33,243 bases of DNA from Alteromonadaceae bacterium (GTDB lineage: Bacteria; Pseudomonadota; Gammaproteobacteria; Enterobacterales; Alteromonadaceae): contig JAESPQ010000061.1 in NCBI GenBank assembly GCA_016765535.1, forward strand, positions 1-33,243, read 5' to 3'. Positions 8,780 through 16,022 of the stretch are shown piece by piece. The first letter of the stretch is position 1, and each line of letters starts with the position of its first letter. The notes beneath the pieces are model-generated. The model was not told where the DNA came from and made no database searches. It worked only from the letters and a program-made list of their open reading frames with translations. A program made the position numbers and the translations under genes.

Positions 8780-9043
8780 ATGTCCGCTAAAGCCACTGCA
8801 AGCAAAAAATCATCACTCTCGTTTGAACAATCATTAGCTGAATTAGAAACTATTGTACAAAACTTAGAACAAGGTGAATTAAGTTTAGATGAATCGATGC
8901 GCCTATTTGAACGCGGCTTGTCCTTAAGTAAATTAAGCCAAGAAAAACTACAACAAGCAGAACAAAAAGTAAAAATTTTATTAGACGATAATCAGCAGCA
9001 ACTCACTGATTTTGCGCTTAATGACCTATCATTGTCGGAGTGA
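8780..9043 (+). CDS. xseB: Exodeoxyribonuclease VII small subunit
   Basis: Small subunit of exonuclease VII, which degrades single-stranded DNA with the large subunit XseA (not in this window). The 87 residues match the family. Conserved core: SFEQSLAELETIVQNLEQGE followed by LSLDESMRLFERGLSLSKL, a pair of helices that wrap the large subunit. It is the first gene of the xseB-ispA-dxs operon, an order common in gammaproteobacteria. The stop codon lies 7 nt before the likely ispA start, so translation is probably coupled. Confidence 0.95.
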   Translation: MSAKATASKKSSLSFEQSLAELETIVQNLEQGELSLDESMRLFERGLSLSKLSQEKLQQAEQKVKILLDDNQQQLTDFALNDLSLSE

Positions 9044-9050
9044 TTTTATT

Positions 9051-9953
9051 TTGCTTAAATTGCATAACTTAGCTGAACATCAACAGCGCATTAATCACTT
9101 TTTAGCTGAGCAAGTAAGTACCCTTGCCAATAAAAACATCATTCATGACGAAAAACTATTGGCAGCAATGAACTATGGATTATTAATTGGCGGCAAACGT
9201 ATGCGCCCTTATTTAGTTTATATTACCGGTGAAACATTAGGTATTGCAGAAAACACGCTTGATACCATTGCGGGCGCGTTAGAATGTATTCATGCTTATT
9301 CACTATTACATGATGACTTACCCGCCATGGACGATGATGATTTGCGCCGTGGTAATCCCACTTGTCATATAGAATATGATGAAGCAACCGCTATTTTGGC
9401 GGGAGATAGTTTGCAAACACTCGCTTTTGATATTTTAGCAAATCACCCCATGGATAATGTATCAGCAAATATCCGTATTAAGCTAATACAACAACTTGCC
9501 AATGCCAGTGGATATCAAGGCATGTGTGGCGGTCAAGCATTAGATTTATCAGCAACAAATAAAGACATTACTTTAGATCAACTAGAAGCGTTGCACCAAC
9601 AAAAAACAGGGGCATTACTTAAAGCTTGCGTGTTAATGGTGGCACAATGCCATGAAAAAATAACACCGCTTGATATTAAGAATCTCACCATTTTTGCCCA
9701 ACATGTTGGTTTAGCCTATCAAGTTAGAGATGATATTATAGACATTACTTCAAGCGAAAAAGAGCTTGGAAAACCTGCAGGTTCTGATCTTGCTGCCAAT
9801 AAAAGTACCTACCCTGCACTACTAGGTTTACAAGGTGCGCAGCAAAAAGCTGAGCAGTTATATCAACAAGCACTACAAGCTTTAGGCAATTTGCCTTACA
9901 ATACACAAAAACTAGCTGATTTTGCCACTTTTATTATTAATAGAAAGAATTAA
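9051..9953 (+). CDS. ispA: Farnesyl diphosphate synthase (geranyltranstransferase)
   Basis: Condenses isopentenyl diphosphate with DMAPP and GPP to give farnesyl diphosphate for ubiquinone, undecaprenyl carrier and other isoprenoids. Both aspartate-rich motifs are present: DDLPAMDDDDLRRG and YQVRDDIID. GGKRMRPYLVY binds substrate diphosphate. I prefer the TTG at 9051 (300 aa, like the E. coli protein) because GGAG lies 10 nt upstream at the end of xseB. An ATG at 9021 and a TTG at 9012 are in frame but would overlap xseB and add residues absent from the family. It is the second gene of the xseB-ispA-dxs operon. Function is secure; the start is moderately sure. Confidence 0.94.
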   Translation: MLKLHNLAEHQQRINHFLAEQVSTLANKNIIHDEKLLAAMNYGLLIGGKRMRPYLVYITGETLGIAENTLDTIAGALECIHAYSLLHDDLPAMDDDDLRRGNPTCHIEYDEATAILAGDSLQTLAFDILANHPMDNVSANIRIKLIQQLANASGYQGMCGGQALDLSATNKDITLDQLEALHQQKTGALLKACVLMVAQCHEKITPLDIKNLTIFAQHVGLAYQVRDDIIDITSSEKELGKPAGSDLAANKSTYPALLGLQGAQQKAEQLYQQALQALGNLPYNTQKLADFATFIINRKN

Positions 9954-10027
9954 TCAAAATAATTAATATGAAGATCTAACGAGGCTAAACATTAAACCAT
10001 TTTAACTCAAAATAAACCGAAAACTAT

Positions 10028-11929
10028 ATGACCATTAACCTTGCTGATTATCCGTTGTTATCTCACCTTGATCTCCCTGAAAACTTACGGGAATTACAGC
10101 AAAATCAATTGCTGCAAGTCAGTAATGAATTGCGTAGCTATTTACTTAATTCAGTCAGTAAAAGCAGTGGTCATTTTGCCTCTGGCTTAGGTACGATTGA
10201 ATTAACCGTTGCCTTACACTATGTTTATCAAACACCCTTTGACAAACTTATTTGGGATGTAGGTCATCAAGCTTACCCTCATAAAATATTAACGGGTCGT
10301 CGCGATCAAATGCACACTATTCGTCAAAAAGATGGCTTGCATCCTTTTCCGTGGCGTGAAGAAAGTGAGTTTGATACCCTAAGCGTTGGTCATTCAAGCA
10401 CCTCTATTTCAGCCGCACTCGGCTTAGCCGTTGCCGCTAAAAAAGAAGGACAAAACCGTAAAGTAGTAGCCGTTATTGGTGATGGCGCCATGACCGCAGG
10501 TATGGCATTTGAAGCACTAAACCATGCGGGTGATATTGGTAGAGACATGTTGGTTATTTTAAATGATAACGAAATGTCAATTTCTGAAAATGTTGGTGCA
10601 CTCAATAACCATTTAGCTAAATTATTGTCTGGTAGTTTATATACTGGGTTGCGCGAAGGTAGTAAGCGCATACTTAAAGGTATTCCTCCCATTAGAGAAC
10701 TCGCGAGCAAAGCCGAAGAACATTTAAAAGGTATGGTAGTTCCGAGTACTTTTTTTGAAGAATTAGGCTTTAACTATATTGGTCCTATTGATGGTCACGA
10801 TGTTAATGGTTTAGTAGACACCATTCGTAATATGCGTAATTTAAAAGGCCCACAGTTATTACATATTGCCACAAAGAAAGGTAAAGGCTATCAAGCTGCC
10901 GAAAATGATCCAATAAAATACCATGCAGTGCCAAAATTTGATCCCTCACAAACTAATTTACCTAAATCAGCCCCAAGCTTACCGACTTATTCTCAAATTT
11001 TTGGCGACTGGCTTTGTAAAACAGCCGCAATTGATGAAAAATTAATGGCGATAACCCCTGCTATGCGAGAAGGCTCTGGCATGGTTGAGTTTAGTCAGCG
11101 TTTTCCAGAGCAATATTTTGATGTTGCCATTGCCGAACAGCATGCAGTGACTTATGCCGCAGGTTTAGCTATTGGCGGTTTTAAACCCGTTGTAGCAATT
11201 TATTCAAGCTTTTTACAGCGCGGTTATGATCAATTAATTCATGATGTGGCTATTCAAAATCTACCCATATTGTTTGCTATTGACCGCGCTGGCGTAGTAG
11301 GTGCTGACGGCTCGACTCATCAAGGCACATTTGACTTAAGCTTTTTACGCTGTATTCCTAATTTAGTGATCATGGCACCGAGCGATGAACGCGAATGTCA
11401 GTTGATGCTTAATACCGGTTTTGCCTTAAATCAACCTGTTGCCGTTCGTTATCCTCGGGGTAATGGTACTGGTGCAGAGTTACCTGAAATTTCTGCAAGC
11501 TATATTGAAACCATTACGTTAGGTAAAGGCGTCATAAAACAGCAAGGTAAAAAAATAGCGTTATTATGCTTTGGTACGTTATTGGGGGAAGCCAAAAAAG
11601 CGGCAACAGCATTAAATGCGACCTTAGTCGACATGCGCTTTGTTAAACCGCTTGATAAACAATTAATTAGTGAATTAGCACAAACACACACAAGCCTAAT
11701 AACCATTGAAGATAATGTTATTGCTGGCGGCGCAGGCTCTGCAATAAATGAATATTTAATTCACGAAAAATTATTGGGACAAAATCTACAAGTATTAAAT
11801 ATAGGTTTACCTGATGTTTTTATTAAACATGGTACACAACAAGAAATGCATCATGAATTAGGCTTAGATTGTGAAGGCATAGTAGAAAATATTAATGCGT
11901 TTTTAAATAAAAAACCTATAGAGAATTAA
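10028..11929 (+). CDS. dxs: 1-deoxy-D-xylulose-5-phosphate synthase
   Basis: Thiamine-diphosphate enzyme that joins pyruvate and glyceraldehyde 3-phosphate, the first step of the MEP isoprenoid pathway; its product also feeds thiamine and pyridoxal synthesis. Motifs: [36 protein letters not shown], the ThDP/Mg site [19 protein letters not shown] with LNDNEMSIS, and in the pyrimidine domain [18 protein letters not shown] carrying the catalytic glutamate. Length (633) is slightly longer than E. coli Dxs. It is 74 bp after ispA and 4 bp before the next gene. No strong ribosome-binding site precedes the ATG, but the N-terminus aligns with the family. Confidence 0.97.
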   Translation: MTINLADYPLLSHLDLPENLRELQQNQLLQVSNELRSYLLNSVSKSSGHFASGLGTIELTVALHYVYQTPFDKLIWDVGHQAYPHKILTGRRDQMHTIRQKDGLHPFPWREESEFDTLSVGHSSTSISAALGLAVAAKKEGQNRKVVAVIGDGAMTAGMAFEALNHAGDIGRDMLVILNDNEMSISENVGALNNHLAKLLSGSLYTGLREGSKRILKGIPPIRELASKAEEHLKGMVVPSTFFEELGFNYIGPIDGHDVNGLVDTIRNMRNLKGPQLLHIATKKGKGYQAAENDPIKYHAVPKFDPSQTNLPKSAPSLPTYSQIFGDWLCKTAAIDEKLMAITPAMREGSGMVEFSQRFPEQYFDVAIAEQHAVTYAAGLAIGGFKPVVAIYSSFLQRGYDQLIHDVAIQNLPILFAIDRAGVVGADGSTHQGTFDLSFLRCIPNLVIMAPSDERECQLMLNTGFALNQPVAVRYPRGNGTGAELPEISASYIETITLGKGVIKQQGKKIALLCFGTLLGEAKKAATALNATLVDMRFVKPLDKQLISELAQTHTSLITIEDNVIAGGAGSAINEYLIHEKLLGQNLQVLNIGLPDVFIKHGTQQEMHHELGLDCEGIVENINAFLNKKPIEN

Positions 11930-11933
11930 ACAA

Positions 11934-13091
11934 ATGCTGAGAAAAACAGATAAAAAAAATCACTTAATTTTATTACTTTTATCTGCCTTATTAGGTCTAA
12001 CATTTTCTTTAACGTCATTAGCGGCTAACAAGTCGGTAGTTTCTAAAACCTTACCCGTATGGCACAATAGTCAACTACCTAAACAAAGCTCGTTACGTGG
12101 TAGCGCCATTATGGGTAATTCACTGTGGGTAAGCGGCACAAATAATACTGTGTTTGTTAGCCAAGACGGTGGCAAAACATGGCAAGATAAATCGCCCCAA
12201 CTTCCCTTAGCAATAACCCTTAATACTGATTATAGAGACATCGCTTTATTCAATAATAACACCGCTATTATAATGGGCGTTGGCAGTGCTGAAAAATCAG
12301 TACTATTTAAAACGATTGATGGTGGTGATACTTGGCAATTACTCTATCAAAATACAGACAAGCAAGGCTTTTTTGACTCAATAGCCTTTTGGAATGAACA
12401 ACAAGGCTTATTACTTGGCGATCCTGTTGAGGGTTATTATGTGATCAAAAAAACTCTCGATGGTGGTAAAACTTGGCAGCGTGTTGCAAAAACTAGCTTA
12501 CCGAAAAAACTCAAAAACGAAGGGGCTTTTGCTGCCAGTGGTAACACTTTAATTGTTGGTAAAAACTTTATTATTGGCAAAGAGAAGCAAGCATGGATCA
12601 CTACTGGTGGATTATCAGCTTCAATTTATATTAGTAAAGATGCAGGTAAAAGCTGGCAACGCCAGGCCATCCCTTTATATAAAAACACCACAACGGCAGG
12701 CGGTTATGCATTAGCCTTAAACAATTCAGACGCTAACGGACAGCAAATTTTCGCCCTTGGCGGTGATTATAAACAACGCGAAAAATCTTATCCAAATATC
12801 ACTATTTATGCTGATAAACATTGGCTTAAGAGTAAAAGTGGTCAACATGGCTTACGAACTGCGATGAGTTGTCTGCAAAACATTTGTATTGCCACAGGAA
12901 AAACCAGTAGTGATATATCTTTTGATGATGGTATTACTTGGCAAATATTACCTAATGTCAATAAACCTAATAGCAACAAACCGAATAACGAACAAGGGTT
13001 TTATACCTTAGCAGCAGACAATAGTTTGTTTTTAGCTGCGGGCGAAAAAGGCAAAGTCGCTATTTTAAAAATATTTAAAACTAATATGTAA
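11934..13091 (+). CDS. Exported Asp-box (YCF48/BNR-like) beta-propeller protein
   Basis: The N-terminus has lysines followed by a long hydrophobic stretch ending near SLAA (residue 31), a signal peptide, so the protein is probably periplasmic. Five Asp-box motifs (S/T-x-D-x-G-x-T/S-W) are visible at about residues 76, 127, 174, 234 and 329, spaced like the blades of a beta-propeller. This recalls the YCF48/HCF136 family and sialidase-type BNR repeats, but no catalytic residues of a sialidase are evident. A low-complexity NKPNSNKPNNEQG lies near residue 343. It starts only 4 bp after dxs and should be translated from the same mRNA. Propellers of this kind often help assemble protein complexes; its job here is unknown. 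Confidence 0.85.
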   Translation: MLRKTDKKNHLILLLLSALLGLTFSLTSLAANKSVVSKTLPVWHNSQLPKQSSLRGSAIMGNSLWVSGTNNTVFVSQDGGKTWQDKSPQLPLAITLNTDYRDIALFNNNTAIIMGVGSAEKSVLFKTIDGGDTWQLLYQNTDKQGFFDSIAFWNEQQGLLLGDPVEGYYVIKKTLDGGKTWQRVAKTSLPKKLKNEGAFAASGNTLIVGKNFIIGKEKQAWITTGGLSASIYISKDAGKSWQRQAIPLYKNTTTAGGYALALNNSDANGQQIFALGGDYKQREKSYPNITIYADKHWLKSKSGQHGLRTAMSCLQNICIATGKTSSDISFDDGITWQILPNVNKPNSNKPNNEQGFYTLAADNSLFLAAGEKGKVAILKIFKTNM

Positions 13092-13118
13092 TACTAATAG
13101 TTCAAACTAATTAACAGC

Positions 13119-13152
13119 GCAGTATGCGCAGCAAAATTTTGGCACATACTGC
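13119..13152. terminator. Likely bidirectional terminator hairpin
   Basis: GCAGTATG (13119-13126) and CATACTGC (13145-13152) form a perfect 8-bp stem. The loop contains the palindrome CAAAATTTTG. It sits between the convergent dxs-operon end and gst end, where a two-way terminator is expected. No clean U tract follows on either strand, so this is a moderate call. Confidence 0.5.
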
Positions 13153-13167
13153 AAACACACTTTAAAT

Positions 13168-13818
13168 TTAACTGGCTGAGTTAAACATACTAACTTCAGT
13201 ATTAATTTGCTCTTTCACTATTTCTAAAGCAAGAAAGCGTTGATTATAAGCCGCTAATTTTGGCCAGCGATCCGCATTAATAGCAAAATCCGCATGGAGT
13301 AAATTAATTAAATTTGCACCAACACTCAAGTCTGCAATAGATAAAGAATCGCCTATCAAATAGTTATTTTCGCTTAATTTACCTTCAATAAAATCAAGTA
13401 CGGCAGGGATCAAATTATCGACTAAATCTGTTACCCGTGTTTGATCAACCTCATGACCAAAAAACTTAGGGCCTATAATACGTTGAAAATATAATGCCCC
13501 TGTTGTTTCCATCATTTTAGTATCAGCATATTCTTCGAACCATAAAGCAAGTGCATAGTGTTCAGCATTCTCAGGATAAAGAGCATTACTTGACGATACA
13601 CGTTCAATATAAGCAATGATCACTGACGAGTCAGAAAAACCTACACCATTATCTGTTTTGTAGGCAGGCACTTTTCCTAATGGGCTAATTTGACGAAATT
13701 CAGTATCTTCGCTACTCGGTAAGGTATGTACAAACTCATAACTCATTGCTTTATATGCATGCGCTAGCATTACTTTACGTACAAAAGGTGATGGTGCTAC
13801 GCCATAAATGGTACTCAT
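13168..13818 (-). CDS. Glutathione S-transferase family protein
   Basis: Soluble enzyme of the GST fold, which conjugates glutathione to electrophiles or reduces them. The N-terminal thioredoxin-like domain has APSPFVRKVML (Ser/Arg at the glutathione thiol site), SPLGKVPAY (cis-proline loop) and SDSSVIIAYIE (binds the gamma-glutamyl group). The helical C-terminal domain has YLIGDSLSIADLSVGANL, the usual N-capping motif. I choose ATG at 13818 (216 aa, starting MSTIYGVAPSP) rather than the in-frame GTG or ATG 33 nt upstream, because GAGGAAA lies 5-7 nt before it and the N-terminus then matches the family. A predicted TetR operator sits 24-43 bp upstream. It lies just downstream of the tetR gene on the same strand. 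Confidence 0.92.
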   Translation of the reverse strand: MSTIYGVAPSPFVRKVMLAHAYKAMSYEFVHTLPSSEDTEFRQISPLGKVPAYKTDNGVGFSDSSVIIAYIERVSSSNALYPENAEHYALALWFEEYADTKMMETTGALYFQRIIGPKFFGHEVDQTRVTDLVDNLIPAVLDFIEGKLSENNYLIGDSLSIADLSVGANLINLLHADFAINADRWPKLAAYNQRFLALEIVKEQINTEVSMFNSAS

Positions 13819-13841
13819 ATTAATTTCCTCTTTTGATTTAA

Positions 13842-13861
13842 AATAAACCAATCGGTCTATT
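13842..13861. promoter_or_regulatory. Predicted TetR-family operator upstream of gst
   Basis: AATAAACC, 4 nt, GGTCTATT. The half-sites are complementary except for one position. The identical half-sites, also with a 4-nt spacer, recur in inverted orientation at 14608-14627 in the tetR promoter. It is 24 bp before the gst start codon, where a bound repressor would block transcription. Confidence 0.72.
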
Positions 13862-13920
13862 TCTGGTTAAATAAAAGCAACTGACTAATAGCTGCTATAA
13901 ATTACTGTAATTTTGTAAAT

Positions 13921-14520
13921 TTATACGGGTAAAATTATTTCTTTAATAAAACTAAACCAATTATCTAACGGCTCTGCTGATTGCATTGACTTCATTCGTA
14001 ATACTGCTCCTTCCCAGCTATCCACAATAAAACTGGCACAAGATTTTGTTGCTAGGTTTTGTTTAAATTCACCACTTGCTATACCTTGCATTAGTATTTT
14101 ATTAAAAAATGCAGTCATCCCCGTAAAGGCTGAATTTACTTTTAGCGCAAACTCAGGTGAAATATCTGACATTTCTTGACTCAAATTACCAATAGGGCAA
14201 CCGCATTGAAAACCCATTTTTTCAAACGCCTGCCGAAAATGCAGGTAAAACGCTTGTAACTTTTCTAATGCAGTTAAACTATTATTTGCTAATAATTGCA
14301 TAGCTGTTTTACGAAAAAAACCTGTAAAATAATCTATAACCGCTAAACCAAAGACATTTTTATCGGTAAAATGAAAATAAAAAGAACCTTTAGTCACTTT
14401 TGCTTCTTTAAGTATTTGCTGCAAACCTGTGTTATTGAAACCTTGCTGATGAATAAGCTTTGCACCCACTTCAATGATGTGTAGGCGTGTTAACTCACCT
14501 TTAGAGCTTGCTTGTTTCAT
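13921..14520 (-). CDS. TetR-family repressor, NemR/AcuR-like
   Basis: One-component transcriptional repressor. The N-terminal helix-turn-helix is clear: GAKLIHQQGFNNTGLQQIL then KEAKVTKGSFYFHFTDKNVF (residues 19-57). In the ligand domain, FQCGCPIGNLSQEMSD carries C106 and C108; C108 falls where E. coli NemR has its redox- and electrophile-sensing cysteine in a GCLTVKLS context (comparison from memory). 199 residues is normal. A strong predicted promoter upstream holds an operator in its spacer, which implies autorepression, and a matching operator precedes gst downstream. I infer that it derepresses gst when reactive electrophiles modify it. The ligand is not known. Confidence 0.93.
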   Translation of the reverse strand: MKQASSKGELTRLHIIEVGAKLIHQQGFNNTGLQQILKEAKVTKGSFYFHFTDKNVFGLAVIDYFTGFFRKTAMQLLANNSLTALEKLQAFYLHFRQAFEKMGFQCGCPIGNLSQEMSDISPEFALKVNSAFTGMTAFFNKILMQGIASGEFKQNLATKSCASFIVDSWEGAVLRMKSMQSAEPLDNWFSFIKEIILPV

Positions 14521-14605
14521 TATTAATAACTCTTCATTTACGGTTTAGCTTTCAACGCCTAACTTCAATACAATGCAATGTAATTCGTATTCTGACACCT
14601 CTCAA

Positions 14606-14634
14606 ATAATAGACCGAACGGTTTATTATTTCAA
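14606..14634 (-). promoter_or_regulatory. Predicted tetR promoter with operator in the spacer
   Basis: On the minus strand: TTGAAA (14629-14634), a 17-bp spacer, TATTAT (14606-14611). The palindrome AATAAACC-N4-GGTCTATT (14608-14627) covers the spacer and the -10. This is the classic layout of an autoregulated TetR-type repressor. The tetR ATG is about 85 bp downstream. Confidence 0.75.
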
Positions 14635-14672
14635 CAGATAAATTCAGCTAAACGTTAATAATATAAAAGCAA

Positions 14673-15077
14673 TTATTCATCACATTGATATTGTGGCTTT
14701 TTACGTAATGAAAAAGCAAAAATAATTCCGTACAACGCCGTAAAAAATATGCTCGGCGCTATAGTTAACAGTATATTAGGCGTGTTATTTAAATAATTAA
14801 TGCCATAAACAATCATTGATTGCATTAATAGTGGCGGCATTATCGCTAAAAACGGATGCTTATGACACTTCATTTTTTCAATAGTAAAAGATAATAAAGA
14901 ACTAAAGGTTAGCGTCATAAACGCGCTATAACTTCCCTGCACTAACGCACCGCGAAGTAATAGAAACGGTTCATCTAACGCATTATGATTAGCAAACCAC
15001 GACCAAGAGAAATAAAAAACAAAGCTGACAACAACAGCGAAAAAAGTTTGTAATTTGGTAGCGTGTAAATTTAGCAA
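14673..15077 (-). CDS. Small inner-membrane protein of unknown function
   Basis: I do not recognise the family. The 134 residues form about four hydrophobic helices (near residues 10-25, 40-60, 75-95 and 102-122), with FYFSWSWF in the first and a basic C-terminus (SLRKKPQYQCDE) likely in the cytoplasm. No ATG begins the frame. I choose TTG at 15077 because AGAGAG lies 6 nt upstream; a TTG at 15110 would add 11 residues but has no ribosome-binding site. It lies 5' of tetR on the same strand, separated from it by the tetR promoter, and 122 bp after the lipoprotein gene. No enzyme motif is visible. Confidence 0.65.
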   Translation of the reverse strand: MLNLHATKLQTFFAVVVSFVFYFSWSWFANHNALDEPFLLLRGALVQGSYSAFMTLTFSSLLSFTIEKMKCHKHPFLAIMPPLLMQSMIVYGINYLNNTPNILLTIAPSIFFTALYGIIFAFSLRKKPQYQCDE

Positions 15078-15198
15078 GTTTAGCTCTCTATAACTATCTA
15101 TAATAAACAACAGTTTTTATTATAGATGAAAATAAAATTTTGATATTTATACCAAGTGGATTAATACTTAACAAAATACAACACTGCAATAAAGCCTA

Positions 15199-15486
15199 CT
15201 ATCGACAGCTAGATTCAATAATATTTTGCTGCTTTTCAATCTCTTTTGGAACTTTATGTGTTTGTGCAACAGCTAAATCTATTTTAGCGGCTTCACATTT
15301 ATCTAATAATTCTTTAGTTAATAAATAGCCTTGATCTTTTTGATATTGCATAGCACCTTCAACGCCACTGTATTGATCACGATTTTCTGGCGTGCGATCT
15401 TTTTGGTAATGTTCAGAGCTACAGCCGCTTAGTAAGATGATAACTGAGAATGTAATAACAGAAATTAAATTTAAATGTTTCAACAA
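15199..15486 (-). CDS. Small predicted lipoprotein
   Basis: A 95-residue protein with a type II signal peptide: a basic start, a hydrophobic core (SVITFSVIIL) and the lipobox LSGC at residues 19-22, so it should be lipidated and anchored in the membrane. The mature part is charged, with TPENRDQYSGVEGAMQYQKD and LLDKCEAAKIDLAVAQ. I do not recognise a family, although the EGAMQYQKDQGYLL part recalls small conserved proteins of Alteromonadales. The start is TTG at 15486: AAGGA lies 6 nt upstream and no ATG is available. The C-terminus contains two cysteines that could form a disulfide. Function unknown. Confidence 0.72.
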   Translation of the reverse strand: MLKHLNLISVITFSVIILLSGCSSEHYQKDRTPENRDQYSGVEGAMQYQKDQGYLLTKELLDKCEAAKIDLAVAQTHKVPKEIEKQQNIIESSCR

Positions 15487-15592
15487 AATGGTTCCTTTGG
15501 GGTTTAACGAATAGGGGTTCTAATAAATAAATTTTTAATGACTAAATACAGCAACTAAAAACTGTATTTTATCATAGTTTAAATAGGCAACT

Positions 15593-15838
15593 TTACAACT
15601 GTCCATTTAACACAAATTTTACAATAGCTTGCTGACGATTAGAACTATTCGTTTTATTTATACAATTAGCTAAATGAAAATCAACAGTACGTTGACTAAT
15701 TGATAATATCTGGCTAATTTCCCATGATGTTTTGCCGTCAGCCGCCCATTTAATACACTCTAATTCTCTTGCCGTGATATCAAACTGATTTTTAGTGATT
15801 AAATTTTTATATTTTGTATAAATAAAACTAGATAGCAA
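15593..15838 (-). CDS. Short LuxR-type helix-turn-helix protein, possibly a remnant
   Basis: About 81 residues that are almost only a complete LuxR/FixJ-type DNA-binding domain: TARELECIKWAADGKTSWEI, then SISQRTVDFHLANCINK and NRQQAIVKF. The GKTSWEI form is typical of LuxR proteins with an autoinducer-binding domain, but that domain is absent. The only in-frame start is a TTG at 15838 without a ribosome-binding site. An ATG at 15866, preceded by AAGGA, opens a different frame that stops after 12 codons at 15828; a one-base shift would join it to this ORF. It may be a stand-alone HTH regulator or the decayed end of a longer luxR gene. Confidence 0.6.
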   Translation of the reverse strand: MLSSFIYTKYKNLITKNQFDITARELECIKWAADGKTSWEISQILSISQRTVDFHLANCINKTNSSNRQQAIVKFVLNGQL

Positions 15839-15998
15839 TAAATGTTATTTTAATTATTTGAGACATAATAATTCCTTAATATTATTTTTATGATTTTATT
15901 TATGTTGACGACAACAGAGATAATGCAAACATACCTCTTCTAACACCATAACCTAGAGATAATTAATTGATAATTTGATAGGGAGGTAATTAAGTTAT

Positions 15999-16022
15999 AA
16001 AAAAGTTACCGTTATTTGGTAA
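15999..16022 (-). terminator. Weak predicted terminator of the winged-helix regulator gene
   Basis: On the minus strand TTACC, a 7-nt loop and GGTAA, spanning the stop codon, are followed by a C and six U residues (A run at 15999-16004). The stem is only 5 bp, so confidence is low. Confidence 0.35.

Noticed and set aside
15140-15328. Plus-strand ORF of 62 codons over the lipoprotein gene
   Set aside because: It overlaps the C-terminus of a lipoprotein gene that has a lipobox and a well-placed ribosome-binding site; the plus-strand ORF has neither.
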